7,402 bases of DNA from Candidatus Stahliibacteriota bacterium (GTDB taxonomy: Bacteria > Hydrothermota > Tepidihabitantia > B3-TA06). Positions 1-5,424 of the stretch are shown here, one piece after another. The translations under genes were made by a program, and so were the position numbers. Location of the stretch: assembly GCA_030592225.1 (NCBI GenBank), contig JAUVJT010000107.1, forward strand, positions 1 to 7,402, given 5' to 3'. Position 1 is the stretch's first letter. Each line of letters opens with the position of its first letter. The notes beneath the pieces were generated by a model. The model made no database searches, was not told the origin of the DNA, and saw only the letters and a program-made list of their open reading frames with translations.

Positions 1-7
1 AATATTC

Positions 8-29
8 GGGCTGACCTAAAGGTCAGCCC
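8..29. repeat. GC-rich palindromic intergenic repeat
   Basis: GGGCTGACCT (8-17) and AGGTCAGCCC (20-29) form a perfect 10-bp inverted repeat around a 2-base AA centre, followed by CTACGACTTA. There is no T-tract on either side, so it is a poor intrinsic terminator. Repeats of this style are common between genes in many bacterial genomes. It could still terminate or stabilise a transcript that enters from outside the window. Confidence 0.6.
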
Positions 30-171
30 CTACGACTTAAAGCCCATCTGCGAAATCCGTGTACGCTTGCGACGAAGTCAAGCTGCGGATAAGAATAGTC
101 CTGATGAATCTTCAGAGGTTGACTTTGGCAAATCCATCCGTAGTGTGAAAATAAATCAAAGGAGGATTGAA

Positions 172-891
172 ATGAAACGAACCCTACTGGCAAGCCTGGC
201 CGTCTTTTTGATGGTAGGTTTCCTCAGAGCGGAGGACGAACCCAAGCGCCGCACTCTTACCGTAACCGGAACTGCGGAGGTAACCGTGGCGCCCGATATC
301 TGCTACATGAGCTTTGTGGTGGAAAGCACCAACCGCAAGGCAGGCGAGGCCTACCGCGAAAACATCGAGATAATGAACCGTATCAACGCCGCTGTCAAAA
401 CACAGGGGATTGAATCAAAAGATATGCGCACCGCTAACTTCTCGTTCACCCCTCTGTATCGGTATACCGATAAGAACAAACGAATTTTTGACGGCTACCG
501 GGTATACAACACCCTCAACGTAAGTGTGCGCGATCTTTCCAAAGTATCGAACGTGCTTGACGCCGCAGTGGAAGCAGGCGCTGCGGATATAAAATACATC
601 AACTTCACGGTGGAGCATCCCAAAAAGTACACCGAAGAGGCAAGAAGAGAAGCCCTGCGCGCCGCACGCAAGAAAGCGGAAGAGAGCGCCGAGATTCTGG
701 GGTTCAGGCTGGGCACGCCGATATCGGTCTCGGAGTCCGAGCCGGGAGCCTATCAACCATACGCACAGGCCAACGTGATGATGGCACGCGAAGCATATGC
801 CGATGGCGCCGCCGCTCCAAGTCTCGAAGCAGGCGAGGTAAACCTTTCGCGCACCATCTACGTCACGTATGAGATAGAACCCTTAAGATAA
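172..891 (+). CDS. Exported SIMPL (DUF541) domain protein, first paralogue
   Basis: The 239-residue product has a signal peptide (residues 1-20, positively charged MKR then a hydrophobic core, likely cut after FLRA), so it should be periplasmic or secreted. The rest is one SIMPL/DUF541 domain. It starts with the family's typical first strand (RRTLTVTGTAEVTVAPD, 26-42), continues with a helix and strand region (about 55-150, with NFTVEHP at 144-150) and a helical segment (EEARREALRAARKKAEESAE, 155-174), and ends in a beta strand (TIYVTYEIE). The start at 172 is chosen over an upstream in-frame ATG at 67. It has AAAGGAGG at 158-165 with a good spacer and is followed directly by the signal peptide, while the upstream 35 residues look like translated spacer. 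SIMPL proteins occur in BP26-type envelope proteins and form ring assemblies in some species; no enzymatic activity is established. A close paralogue lies at 3614-4321. No convincing promoter was seen; TTGACT at 119-124 lacks a good -10 box. Confidence 0.9.
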   Translation: MKRTLLASLAVFLMVGFLRAEDEPKRRTLTVTGTAEVTVAPDICYMSFVVESTNRKAGEAYRENIEIMNRINAAVKTQGIESKDMRTANFSFTPLYRYTDKNKRIFDGYRVYNTLNVSVRDLSKVSNVLDAAVEAGAADIKYINFTVEHPKKYTEEARREALRAARKKAEESAEILGFRLGTPISVSESEPGAYQPYAQANVMMAREAYADGAAAPSLEAGEVNLSRTIYVTYEIEPLR

Positions 892-907
892 TCTCGCAAC
901 GTAATAT

Positions 908-1084
908 CTATTTCCCGAATCTACGGCGGGATCGCCGGACGTAATTCTCAGTATCCCGCCAGGATTCTTTTGCATATCTCACCCAGCCCTTACGTATAGC
1001 TAAACGGATAACTACTATCAGCCAGATCGCAGCTATCAGCAGGAACCCGAGAAATACAATATCACCCCACTTGATAATTCCCAT
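908..1084 (-). CDS. Possible small single-pass membrane protein, unknown function
   Basis: Read on the minus strand from ATG at 1084, this gives 58 residues. A hydrophobic span (about residues 7-24, from DIVFLGFLL to WLIVVIRLA) is followed by a basic C-terminal tail ending RRSRRRFGK, which would favour an N-out, C-in single-pass topology. It stops at TAG (908-910), 16 bases from the end of the SIMPL gene on the other strand (convergent). The start is uncertain. ATG 1084 has no ribosome binding site, whereas a GTG at 1153 sits six bases after GGAGGG and would add 23 residues, but that stretch lies in repeat-like sequence. No family is recognised. The TM-plus-basic-tail composition is more protein-like than a chance ORF, but an accidental frame cannot be excluded. 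Confidence 0.4.
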   Translation of the reverse strand: MGIIKWGDIVFLGFLLIAAIWLIVVIRLAIRKGWVRYAKESWRDTENYVRRSRRRFGK

Positions 1085-1153
1085 ACCATGATGATCGCCG
1101 GATAGATGACGAACACCATATAAACCTGACGCCCCCGTAACACCCCGCAACAC

Positions 1154-1202
1154 CCCGTACCCTCCGGATATTTTCAACGCCCTTTAATCAAGGACATAAC
1201 AC
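1154..1202 (-). repeat. Dispersed repeat with conserved ends, copy A
   Basis: On the minus strand this begins GTGTTATGTCCTT (1202-1190) and ends GAAAATATCC-GGA-GGGTACGGG (about 1176-1154). The same two conserved ends flank a variable middle in copies B (3126-3192) and C (3195-3263) on the plus strand. In this copy the second small hairpin is TATCC/GGGTA with a GGA loop, and the middle can form only a short CCTT/AAGG hairpin. It lies just upstream of the minus-strand ORF 908-1084, in the same orientation. Confidence 0.55.
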
Positions 1203-1262
1203 CCGCAATCCGCAATATCGTGAAAAATCAAAAGAATCATTCCTCTTATTCAACTAGATTAA

Positions 1263-1311
1263 GATACTACCGGAGAAATCTATTTCGCCGGCAGTATCAA
1301 AAAGTTGATAC
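1263..1311. promoter_or_regulatory. Long near-perfect hairpin with overlapping inverted repeat, upstream of a strong promoter
   Basis: GATACT-A-CCGG-A-GAAAT (1263-1279) pairs with ATTTC-G-CCGG-C-AGTATC (1282-1298) around a 2-base centre: 15 paired positions and two mismatches. The right arm is shared with a second perfect inverted repeat, GTATCAA (1294-1300), AAAG, TTGATAC (1305-1311). The result is three GATAC/GTATC half-sites at 1263, 1294 and 1307, ending 11 bases before the -35 box at 1323. This layout suits a repressor or activator operator, or a DNA element able to switch between two cruciforms. No T-tract follows, so a terminator is less likely. The regulator is unknown. Confidence 0.5.
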
Positions 1312-1322
1312 CATTAAAGCTA

Positions 1323-1350
1323 TTGACAAACAAAAGTGCTTGCTTATACT
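1323..1350 (+). promoter_or_regulatory. Sigma70-type promoter for the small exported protein pair
   Basis: TTGACA (1323-1328) matches the -35 consensus exactly. TATACT (1345-1350) differs from the -10 consensus at one position. The spacer is 16 bases. Transcription would begin near 1357, leaving a leader of about 38 bases before the ATG at 1395, which carries AAGGAGG at 1384-1390. Confidence 0.7.
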
Positions 1351-1394
1351 CGAAGCGCAGGAACACGTCCTGCAAAAACCTTTAAGGAGGCAAA

Positions 1395-1778
1395 ATGAAA
1401 AGAAACCGCATATTGCCTATCGTCATCAGCCTGGTGCTGATTACGACAGGCATCCTCATGGCCAACAGCAACTGGTATGGCACGTTCACCGGAGACTGTT
1501 CAGGCAACTGGAGAGGAACCCTTAGCCCCAGCCAGGATCCCCCCTTCCGAGGCACCTGGGAAGAAACCTCCAACGATCCCCCGGAACACGGCACCCTGCG
1601 CGGCAATGAAATAGAGGAATTAAACAACTCCTATTACCTATGGGGCGACATCCTCGACGATGAAGGAAATGACATCGGTGATTGGGAAGGTGACTTCCCC
1701 ATACCCGATGCTCAGGCCACAGGTTCCTGGCGACTGGAAACCGGCGAGGACGGCACCTTCATCGGATCCCAGCCGTAA
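1395..1778 (+). CDS. Small exported beta-rich protein, unknown function (paralogue 1)
   Basis: The 127-residue product has a signal peptide (residues 1-23: basic MKRNR, hydrophobic core, ending ILMA before NSNW). The mature part is acidic and rich in Gly, Trp and Tyr. It has repeated short aromatic/glycine steps: WYGTFTGD (27-34), GNWRGTL (37-43), FRGTW (51-55), then GDWEGDF and ATGSWRLETGEDGTF near the end. Alternating G-x-W-x-G patterns suggest an all-beta fold (small barrel or sandwich), an inference from composition. One cysteine remains in the mature protein (Cys35), so no internal disulphide is possible. The start is set by AAGGAGG at 1384-1390 and the signal peptide. It is the first gene after the promoter at 1323-1350, and a paralogue follows after 38 bases. 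No known family is recognised. Confidence 0.85.
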   Translation: MKRNRILPIVISLVLITTGILMANSNWYGTFTGDCSGNWRGTLSPSQDPPFRGTWEETSNDPPEHGTLRGNEIEELNNSYYLWGDILDDEGNDIGDWEGDFPIPDAQATGSWRLETGEDGTFIGSQP

Positions 1779-1816
1779 CTTTTATCAACCTACCGAATCA
1801 TTGAAAGGAGAACGCA

Positions 1817-2203
1817 ATGAAAAAATCACTACTTCTCACCGTAGGGATCCTGATCCTGATGAGCGCCACCGGACTTATGGCCAACACCGATTGGCACGGC
1901 AAGTTCTGGGGCGACATTGAAGGCGAATGGAAAGGCACCCTGGTTGACAAGCAGGACCCGCCCTACTTCGAAGGCGTATGGACTGACGGTGATGACAAAG
2001 GTAAGTGCTATGCCGAATTGGAATACGGCGGCCATGGAATCTACAAGATCGTAAAAGGCGTAATCTACAACGAAGACGGCTACGAAATCGGCAAATTTGG
2101 CGGCTACTTCGATGTCAACATCAAGCCCGGGTATGCAGAAGGCGAATGGAAAACACTGTGGGGCGAATACGGCAAATGGCAGGGCAAACGAATACTTCCT
2201 TAG
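1817..2203 (+). CDS. Small exported beta-rich protein, unknown function (paralogue 2)
   Basis: The 128-residue product has a signal peptide (residues 1-22, MKKSLLLT... ending GLMA before NTDW). It is clearly related to the preceding gene: GLMANTDWHGKF against GILMANSNWYGTF, GEWKGTL against GNWRGTL, KQDPPYFEGVW against SQDPPFRGTW, and NEDGYEIGKFGGYF against DEGNDIGDWEGDF. The second half diverges and is richer in Gly, Tyr and Lys (GEWKTLWGEYGKWQGKR), so it is less acidic than its partner. AAAGGAG (1804-1810) supports the ATG. It ends at TAG (2201-2203), followed by a GC-rich hairpin, which shows TAG acting as a normal stop here. The pair looks like a tandem duplication transcribed together. 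The function is unknown; an exported binding or structural protein is plausible. Confidence 0.87.
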   Translation: MKKSLLLTVGILILMSATGLMANTDWHGKFWGDIEGEWKGTLVDKQDPPYFEGVWTDGDDKGKCYAELEYGGHGIYKIVKGVIYNEDGYEIGKFGGYFDVNIKPGYAEGEWKTLWGEYGKWQGKRILP

Positions 2204-2233
2204 ACCAATAGCTTACCAATAAAAATCATCTGT

Positions 2234-2263
2234 GGGGGCGGCGTCAGCCGCCCCCTGCCTTTA
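2234..2263 (+). terminator. GC-rich hairpin, probable transcription terminator
   Basis: GGGGGCGGC (2234-2242) and GCCGCCCCC (2247-2255) form a perfect 9-bp stem with a GTCA loop, followed by TGCCTTTACT. It starts 31 bases after the stop of the second small exported gene and precedes an independent promoter at 2302. The T-tract is weak, so it may instead be an intergenic palindromic repeat doing the same job. Confidence 0.5.
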
Positions 2264-2301
2264 CTCTAACACCCAACTGGGTACGTTGAGGTTTGCACTA
2301 C

Positions 2302-2329
2302 TTGACTCTTTCTGAAAAGCAATCATAAT
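2302..2329 (+). promoter_or_regulatory. Sigma70-type promoter for the winged-helix/coiled-coil gene
   Basis: TTGACT (2302-2307), a 16-base spacer and CATAAT (2324-2329) make a good promoter. Transcription would begin near 2336, after the in-frame ATG at 2328, which overlaps the -10 box. This excludes 2328 as the usual start and supports ATG 2361, which has CGGAGGT at 2348-2354. Confidence 0.6.
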
Positions 2330-2360
2330 GAATAGAAAATTAATACACGGAGGTCCAAAG

Positions 2361-2984
2361 ATGGGCGATATTGATAAAGTAAAAGAGCTTCAGCGAAAAC
2401 GCTTCGAGTTTCTTAAACGACTCTATGAATTAAGCAAGGGAGATATGTATTTCGAGGGGGATATGTTTATCGTAGGTCAAGAACTCGGCCTCGATAAACC
2501 AACCACATTCACTGTAACCGATTACCTTTCGGACGAAGGCCTCCTCAAGTACACAGCCTTAGGTGGACTTATTGGAATTACCCATGCAGGTATTAAAGAA
2601 GTCGAAAAAGCTACAGCACATCCCGATAAAGAAACAGAACACTTCCTCCCCATTAACGTAATCCAAATAGGCACAATGACCAATTCCCAAATCCAGCAAG
2701 GCAGCCCTGGAGCAACACAGGTTGTAACTATCAACGAGTCAGAGAAAAAGAAACTTGAGAAAATAATCCAATCGCTCAAAGAACAGATCAATGAACTTGA
2801 ACTTAACCCGCAAGAAAGAGATGATTTGGAAGTTGACATCTCCACCATGGAAACCCAGATGCGTTCATCCTCTCCTAAAAAGTCAATCATAATTGAGGCC
2901 TTAAAAGCTATTCTTGCCGGTGCGGCAGGAAGTCTACTTGCATCAGGCTTGGTACAGCAAATTTCAACCTGGATAGGAAGTTAA
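2361..2984 (+). CDS. Winged-helix protein with amyloid-motif-like linker, coiled coil and hydrophobic C-terminus
   Basis: The product has 207 residues from ATG 2361, chosen for its ribosome binding site (2348-2354) and because the promoter's -10 box covers the alternative ATG at 2328. Four parts are visible. Residues 8-85 look like a winged helix-turn-helix: KRFEFLKRLYELS, VGQELGLDKPTTFTVTDYL, EGLLKYTALGGLIGITHAGI. A short motif at 98-115 (INVIQIGTMTNSQIQQGS) is beta-prone and rich in Asn and Gln. Residues 126-168 are a charged coiled coil (KKKLEKIIQSLKEQI). Residues 176-205 are hydrophobic and Gly/Ala-rich (EALKAILAGAAGSLLASGLV) and could insert into a membrane or mediate assembly. From memory, this order recurs in uncharacterised bacterial proteins. 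The IQIG tetrad resembles the core of RHIM-type amyloid motifs. A signal-triggered membrane effector, perhaps in defence, is inference only; a DNA-binding regulator is the alternative. Counted stretches are 42-45% GC (2401-2460, 2701-2760) against 52% at 3841-3900, consistent with an accessory gene. Confidence 0.8.
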   Translation: MGDIDKVKELQRKRFEFLKRLYELSKGDMYFEGDMFIVGQELGLDKPTTFTVTDYLSDEGLLKYTALGGLIGITHAGIKEVEKATAHPDKETEHFLPINVIQIGTMTNSQIQQGSPGATQVVTINESEKKKLEKIIQSLKEQINELELNPQERDDLEVDISTMETQMRSSSPKKSIIIEALKAILAGAAGSLLASGLVQQISTWIGS

Positions 2985-2987
2985 TCA

Positions 2988-3038
2988 CCCTCCCCTTACC
3001 CCTACCCGACGGGGGCACACGTCCCATCAAGGGAGGGG
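2988..3038. repeat. Imperfect GC-rich inverted repeat after the winged-helix gene
   Basis: CCCTCCCCTT (2988-2997) and AAGGGAGGGG (3029-3038) pair with one shifted base. The interior carries GACG (3008-3011) and CGTC (3020-3023), which can also pair. It begins a few bases after the stop at 2984. It could work as a terminator-like structure, but no T-tract follows; an intergenic repeat is the safer reading. Confidence 0.4.
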
Positions 3039-3072
3039 ATGCTACCTTACCGATTAGTCCCGCGCCCTGAGA

Positions 3073-3102
3073 TTGCTTCGGTTGCCCCCGGCAACCTCGC
3101 AA
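3073..3102. repeat. Nested palindromic intergenic repeat
   Basis: GGTTGCC (3080-3086) and GGCAACC (3090-3096) form a 7-bp stem with a CCC loop. An outer TTGC (3073-3076)/GCAA (3099-3102) pair encloses it across a small internal loop. The flanks (GAGATTGCTTC and CCTCGCAA) recall a palindromic repeat family frequent between genes in many environmental bacterial genomes. That resemblance is from memory and was not checked. Confidence 0.5.
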
Positions 3103-3125
3103 CAACTGTATTAGCTAAAAAAGAT

Positions 3126-3192
3126 GTGTTATATCCTTAGATTCCCGGAGCGCAAGCTCCGAATTGTTGAGAGAATGCCGAAGGGATACGGG
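3126..3192 (+). repeat. Dispersed repeat with conserved ends, copy B
   Basis: It begins GTGTTATATCCTT (3126-3138) and ends GCCGAAGGGATACGGG (3177-3192). The variable middle holds a 6-bp hairpin, CGGAGC (3146-3151), GCAA loop, GCTCCG (3156-3161). Copy C follows directly, with starts 69 bases apart. Confidence 0.6.
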
Positions 3193-3194
3193 AT

Positions 3195-3263
3195 GTGTTA
3201 TGTCCTTAAAAACCAGAAACGTATGTTTCTGGATATAGTGAAAATACCCCGAAGGGGTACGGG
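3195..3263 (+). repeat. Dispersed repeat with conserved ends, copy C
   Basis: It begins GTGTTATGTCCTT (3195-3207), identical to copy A, and ends CCCCGAAGGGGTACGGG (3247-3263). The middle hairpin is CCAGAAAC (3213-3220), GTAT loop, GTTTCTGG (3225-3232), 8 bp and unrelated in sequence to that of copy B. A second hairpin, TACCCC (3245-3250), GAA loop, GGGGTA (3254-3259), corresponds to TATCC/GGGTA in copy A. It lies 137 bases before rpmB, in the same direction. The stretch 3264-3400 between this repeat and rpmB shows no gene and no convincing promoter. Confidence 0.6.
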
Positions 3264-3400
3264 TGGGTTACGGAGGGTTGACTTAATGCCCTCCTCCCGT
3301 AAACTTAAGGTTAAACTCGTAATACGTAACACTTGTATCATCTGCGACATAAGTGAAACGTGGTGAAACACAACGTATATGAAATTTCCAAGGAGGATTA

Positions 3401-3592
3401 ATGCCTAGAGTTTGCGAGATTTGCGGCAAAGGACGCCAGAAGGGACACCTTATTTCCCACTCGCACAAGGTTTCCAACCGTCACCTTAAGCCGAACCTGC
3501 AGAGTGTCAAGGTACGCAAAGGCGGCAAGATAACTCGCATCCTTGTCTGCACCAAGTGCATTAAGGCGGGCAAGGTCGAACGCGCAACGTAA
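3401..3592 (+). CDS. rpmB: 50S ribosomal protein L28
   Basis: The 63-residue product is a component of the large ribosomal subunit. The L28 signature is clear: MPRVCEICGKG, then HLISHSHKVSNRHLKPNLQ (17-34) and VRKGGKITRILVCTKC (38-53). Cys5, Cys8, Cys50 and Cys53 form two CxxC pairs, so this is the zinc-binding (C+) form. Its length is normal for the family. AAGGAGG (3390-3396) lies four bases before the ATG. It is unusual as the first gene of a run of envelope and sugar-nucleotide genes: a SIMPL-protein gene follows after 21 bases with its own ribosome binding site. The 416-base spacer upstream holds repeats rather than a recognisable promoter. Confidence 0.96.
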   Translation: MPRVCEICGKGRQKGHLISHSHKVSNRHLKPNLQSVKVRKGGKITRILVCTKCIKAGKVERAT

Positions 3593-3613
3593 CCGCGATA
3601 CCAGGAGGTAGAA

Positions 3614-4321
3614 ATGACCAGGAAAATTGCCGGAGCCGCACTGTTTCTGATAGCGCTCTGTCTAAGCGCCCAGGAACAGGATCGCCGCACCCTGACCGTA
3701 ACCGGAACCGCTGAGATATCTGTGGCGCCTGACATCTGCTTCATGAGCTTTTCGGTCGAGACCCGGCACGCGAGCGCGGTACAGGCCTACACCGAAAACA
3801 ACGTGATAATGAACAAGGTGAACGCCAAAATCAAGACACTTGCCATTGACGCCAAGGATATGCACACCAGTCATTTCTCCGTCGTGCCCCAGTACCATTA
3901 CGACAACAAGACCAATGAAAGGATATTTGACGGCTACATGGTTCACCACACCCTTTACGTGAAGGTGCGTGATCTTACCAAGGTGACCAAGATTCTGGAT
4001 GCTGCAATCAACGCCGGAGCAACCGGGGTTGAAGGCATCAACTTCACGGTTGAGCATCCAAAAGAATACGCCGTTCAGGCGCGAGAAGAAGCCGTCAAAG
4101 CCGCACAGGCCAAGGCCGCGCAGATGGCCAGGCTTACCGGCGTCAAACTCGGCAAACCCATAACCATCTCCGAATCGGAACCCGGCGGATACGGCCGCTA
4201 CCTGCCTCAGACCAGCATGGCCATGGACGGGCTTTACCGCAACGGAGGTTCCGAGGCCTCGATTGAGCCGGGCGAGATTAAACTGACCCATACCGTTTAT
4301 ATAACTTACGAAATACAGTGA
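3614..4321 (+). CDS. Exported SIMPL (DUF541) domain protein, second paralogue
   Basis: The 235-residue product has a signal peptide (residues 1-19, MTRKIAGAALFLIALCLSA) and one SIMPL domain. It is strongly similar to the protein at 172-891 over its whole mature length. Shared blocks include RRTLTVTGTAE, VAPDIC, RIFDGY, INFTVEHPK, SESEPG and the C-terminal VYITYEI strand. Expected location is periplasm or outside the cell; the molecular role is not established for the family. AGGAGG (3603-3608) sets the ATG. The stop overlaps the next start in TGATG (4319-4323), indicating translational coupling to the sugar-nucleotide gene. The two paralogues are about 2.7 kb apart and differ mainly in the basic middle helix and in the loop before the last strand. 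Confidence 0.9.
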   Translation: MTRKIAGAALFLIALCLSAQEQDRRTLTVTGTAEISVAPDICFMSFSVETRHASAVQAYTENNVIMNKVNAKIKTLAIDAKDMHTSHFSVVPQYHYDNKTNERIFDGYMVHHTLYVKVRDLTKVTKILDAAINAGATGVEGINFTVEHPKEYAVQAREEAVKAAQAKAAQMARLTGVKLGKPITISESEPGGYGRYLPQTSMAMDGLYRNGGSEASIEPGEIKLTHTVYITYEIQ

Positions 4322-5280
4322 TGGGTAGGAAAGTTCTTATCACCGGGATTACGGGCTTTGTCGGCAGTCACCTAGCGGATTACTTGCTGGACAGAGGGGA
4401 ATTCGAGATACATGGGCTGTACCGCTGGCGTTCGAGGATGGAGAACGTCGCGGCAATCAAAAACAAGGTTAATCTGGTGGAAGGTGATGTGCGTGACTCC
4501 CATTCCATGCTTTCCCTTATCGAAGAGACAAAACCTGACTGGATATTCCACCTTGCCGCGCAGAGCTACGTTCCCATGTCATGGAAGGCCCCCACCGAAA
4601 CCCTTTCCACCAACATCATCGGCGAAACCAACCTGTTCGAGGCCTGCCTTAAGGCAAAGTGTGCTCCCCTGATTCATATCGCCGGTTCCAGCGAGGAGTA
4701 CGGAATGGTTCATCCTGACGAGGTGCCTATAACCGAAGCCAATCCCCTGCGTCCCCTGTCACCCTACGGCGTATCCAAGGTGGCCCAGGACCTGCTTGCC
4801 TATCAGTACTTCCAGAGCTACGGGTTAAAGGTGGTTCGGACAAGAGCGTTCAATCATACCGGTCCGCGTCGAGGGAAAGTGTTTGTGACCTCCAATTTTG
4901 CCCACCAGATCGTTACCATCGAGAAGGGCATAAAAGAACCGGTAATTCGCACGGGCAACCTGAATGCGGTGCGTGATTTTACCGACGTCAGGGACGTTGC
5001 CAGAGCCTACACTTTAGCGCTTGCGAGGGGGGAACCGGGCGAGGTGTACAACATTGCATCCGGTACGGGGATAAAAATCAGCGATCTACTGAACAGACTG
5101 GTCAAGATGGCTCACGTGGACATCAAGGTAGAACAGGACCCTGAACGTATGAGGCCGTCGGACGTGCAGCTCCTTACCGGCGATTCGACAAAGTTCCGCG
5201 AAAGAACCGGATGGCAGCCTGAAATACCGTTTGAGAAAACCCTGGCCGACATTCTCGACTACTGGCGTGAAAGAATTTAA
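4321..5280 (+). CDS. NAD(P)-dependent nucleotide-sugar dehydrogenase, RMD/GMD-like extended SDR
   Basis: The 319-residue product is an extended short-chain dehydrogenase. The nucleotide-binding GITGFVG (Gly9, Gly12, Gly15) opens the Rossmann fold. The catalytic set is Ser123/Ser124 in AGSSEEYG and Tyr149-x-x-x-Lys153 in SPYGVSK. Substrate-side motifs follow: TRAFNHTGP (174-182), NFAHQI, GNLNAVRDFTDVRDV (212-226) and RPSDVQLLTGD. Length and the SSEEYGM, NPLRP and RPSDV blocks resemble GDP-6-deoxy-4-keto-D-mannose reductase (Rmd) more than GDP-mannose 4,6-dehydratase, whose usual length is longer and whose first motif is GATGQDG. The likely step is making a GDP-6-deoxyhexose for surface glycans, but substrate is inferred; a UDP- or dTDP-sugar epimerase is possible. 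ATG 4321 is preferred over GTG 4318 because of the TGATG overlap with the upstream gene; no strong ribosome binding site is present, consistent with coupling. Confidence 0.88.
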   Translation: MGRKVLITGITGFVGSHLADYLLDRGEFEIHGLYRWRSRMENVAAIKNKVNLVEGDVRDSHSMLSLIEETKPDWIFHLAAQSYVPMSWKAPTETLSTNIIGETNLFEACLKAKCAPLIHIAGSSEEYGMVHPDEVPITEANPLRPLSPYGVSKVAQDLLAYQYFQSYGLKVVRTRAFNHTGPRRGKVFVTSNFAHQIVTIEKGIKEPVIRTGNLNAVRDFTDVRDVARAYTLALARGEPGEVYNIASGTGIKISDLLNRLVKMAHVDIKVEQDPERMRPSDVQLLTGDSTKFRERTGWQPEIPFEKTLADILDYWRERI

Positions 5281-5424
5281 TCAGTCTGTAATCGTGCCAC
5301 CTCGCGGCAAGAAAGATAGCTGCAAATTGCTGCAATTCAGCCGGACAATTCCAACGCGCCATATCCCGGTTGGCGGCAACGAACCCCATGTTTTCGGTAT
5401 TCCCGGACACCCTCCTGAACTACC
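5281..5424 (+). other. Spacer between the two sugar-nucleotide genes, with a bulged palindrome
   Basis: This is the only long gap in the downstream operon. AATTGC (5325-5330) and GCAATT (5332-5337) form a perfect palindrome about T5331. GCTG (5319-5322) and CAGC (5338-5341) extend it with a 2-base bulge. No clear -35/-10 pair, T-tract or gene was seen. An in-frame TGA at 5416-5418 shows the next gene cannot start earlier than 5425. Confidence 0.35.

Noticed and set aside
67..171. N-terminal 35-residue extension of the first SIMPL protein
   Set aside because: It would place the signal peptide internally and lacks a ribosome binding site; ATG 172 has AAAGGAGG and starts the signal peptide.
3126..3263. 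CRISPR array
   Set aside because: There are only two tandem units, the conserved parts lie at both unit ends, and the variable middle is self-complementary. This does not match uniform repeats with unrelated spacers.
3278..3306. Promoter for rpmB starting at TTGACT (3278-3283)
   Set aside because: No acceptable -10 box lies at 16-18 bases; the sequence there is AAACTT.
3662..4291. Long antisense ORF of 209 codons opposite the second SIMPL gene
   Set aside because: It is a codon-bias shadow of a clearly conserved gene, with no ribosome binding site or recognisable domain.
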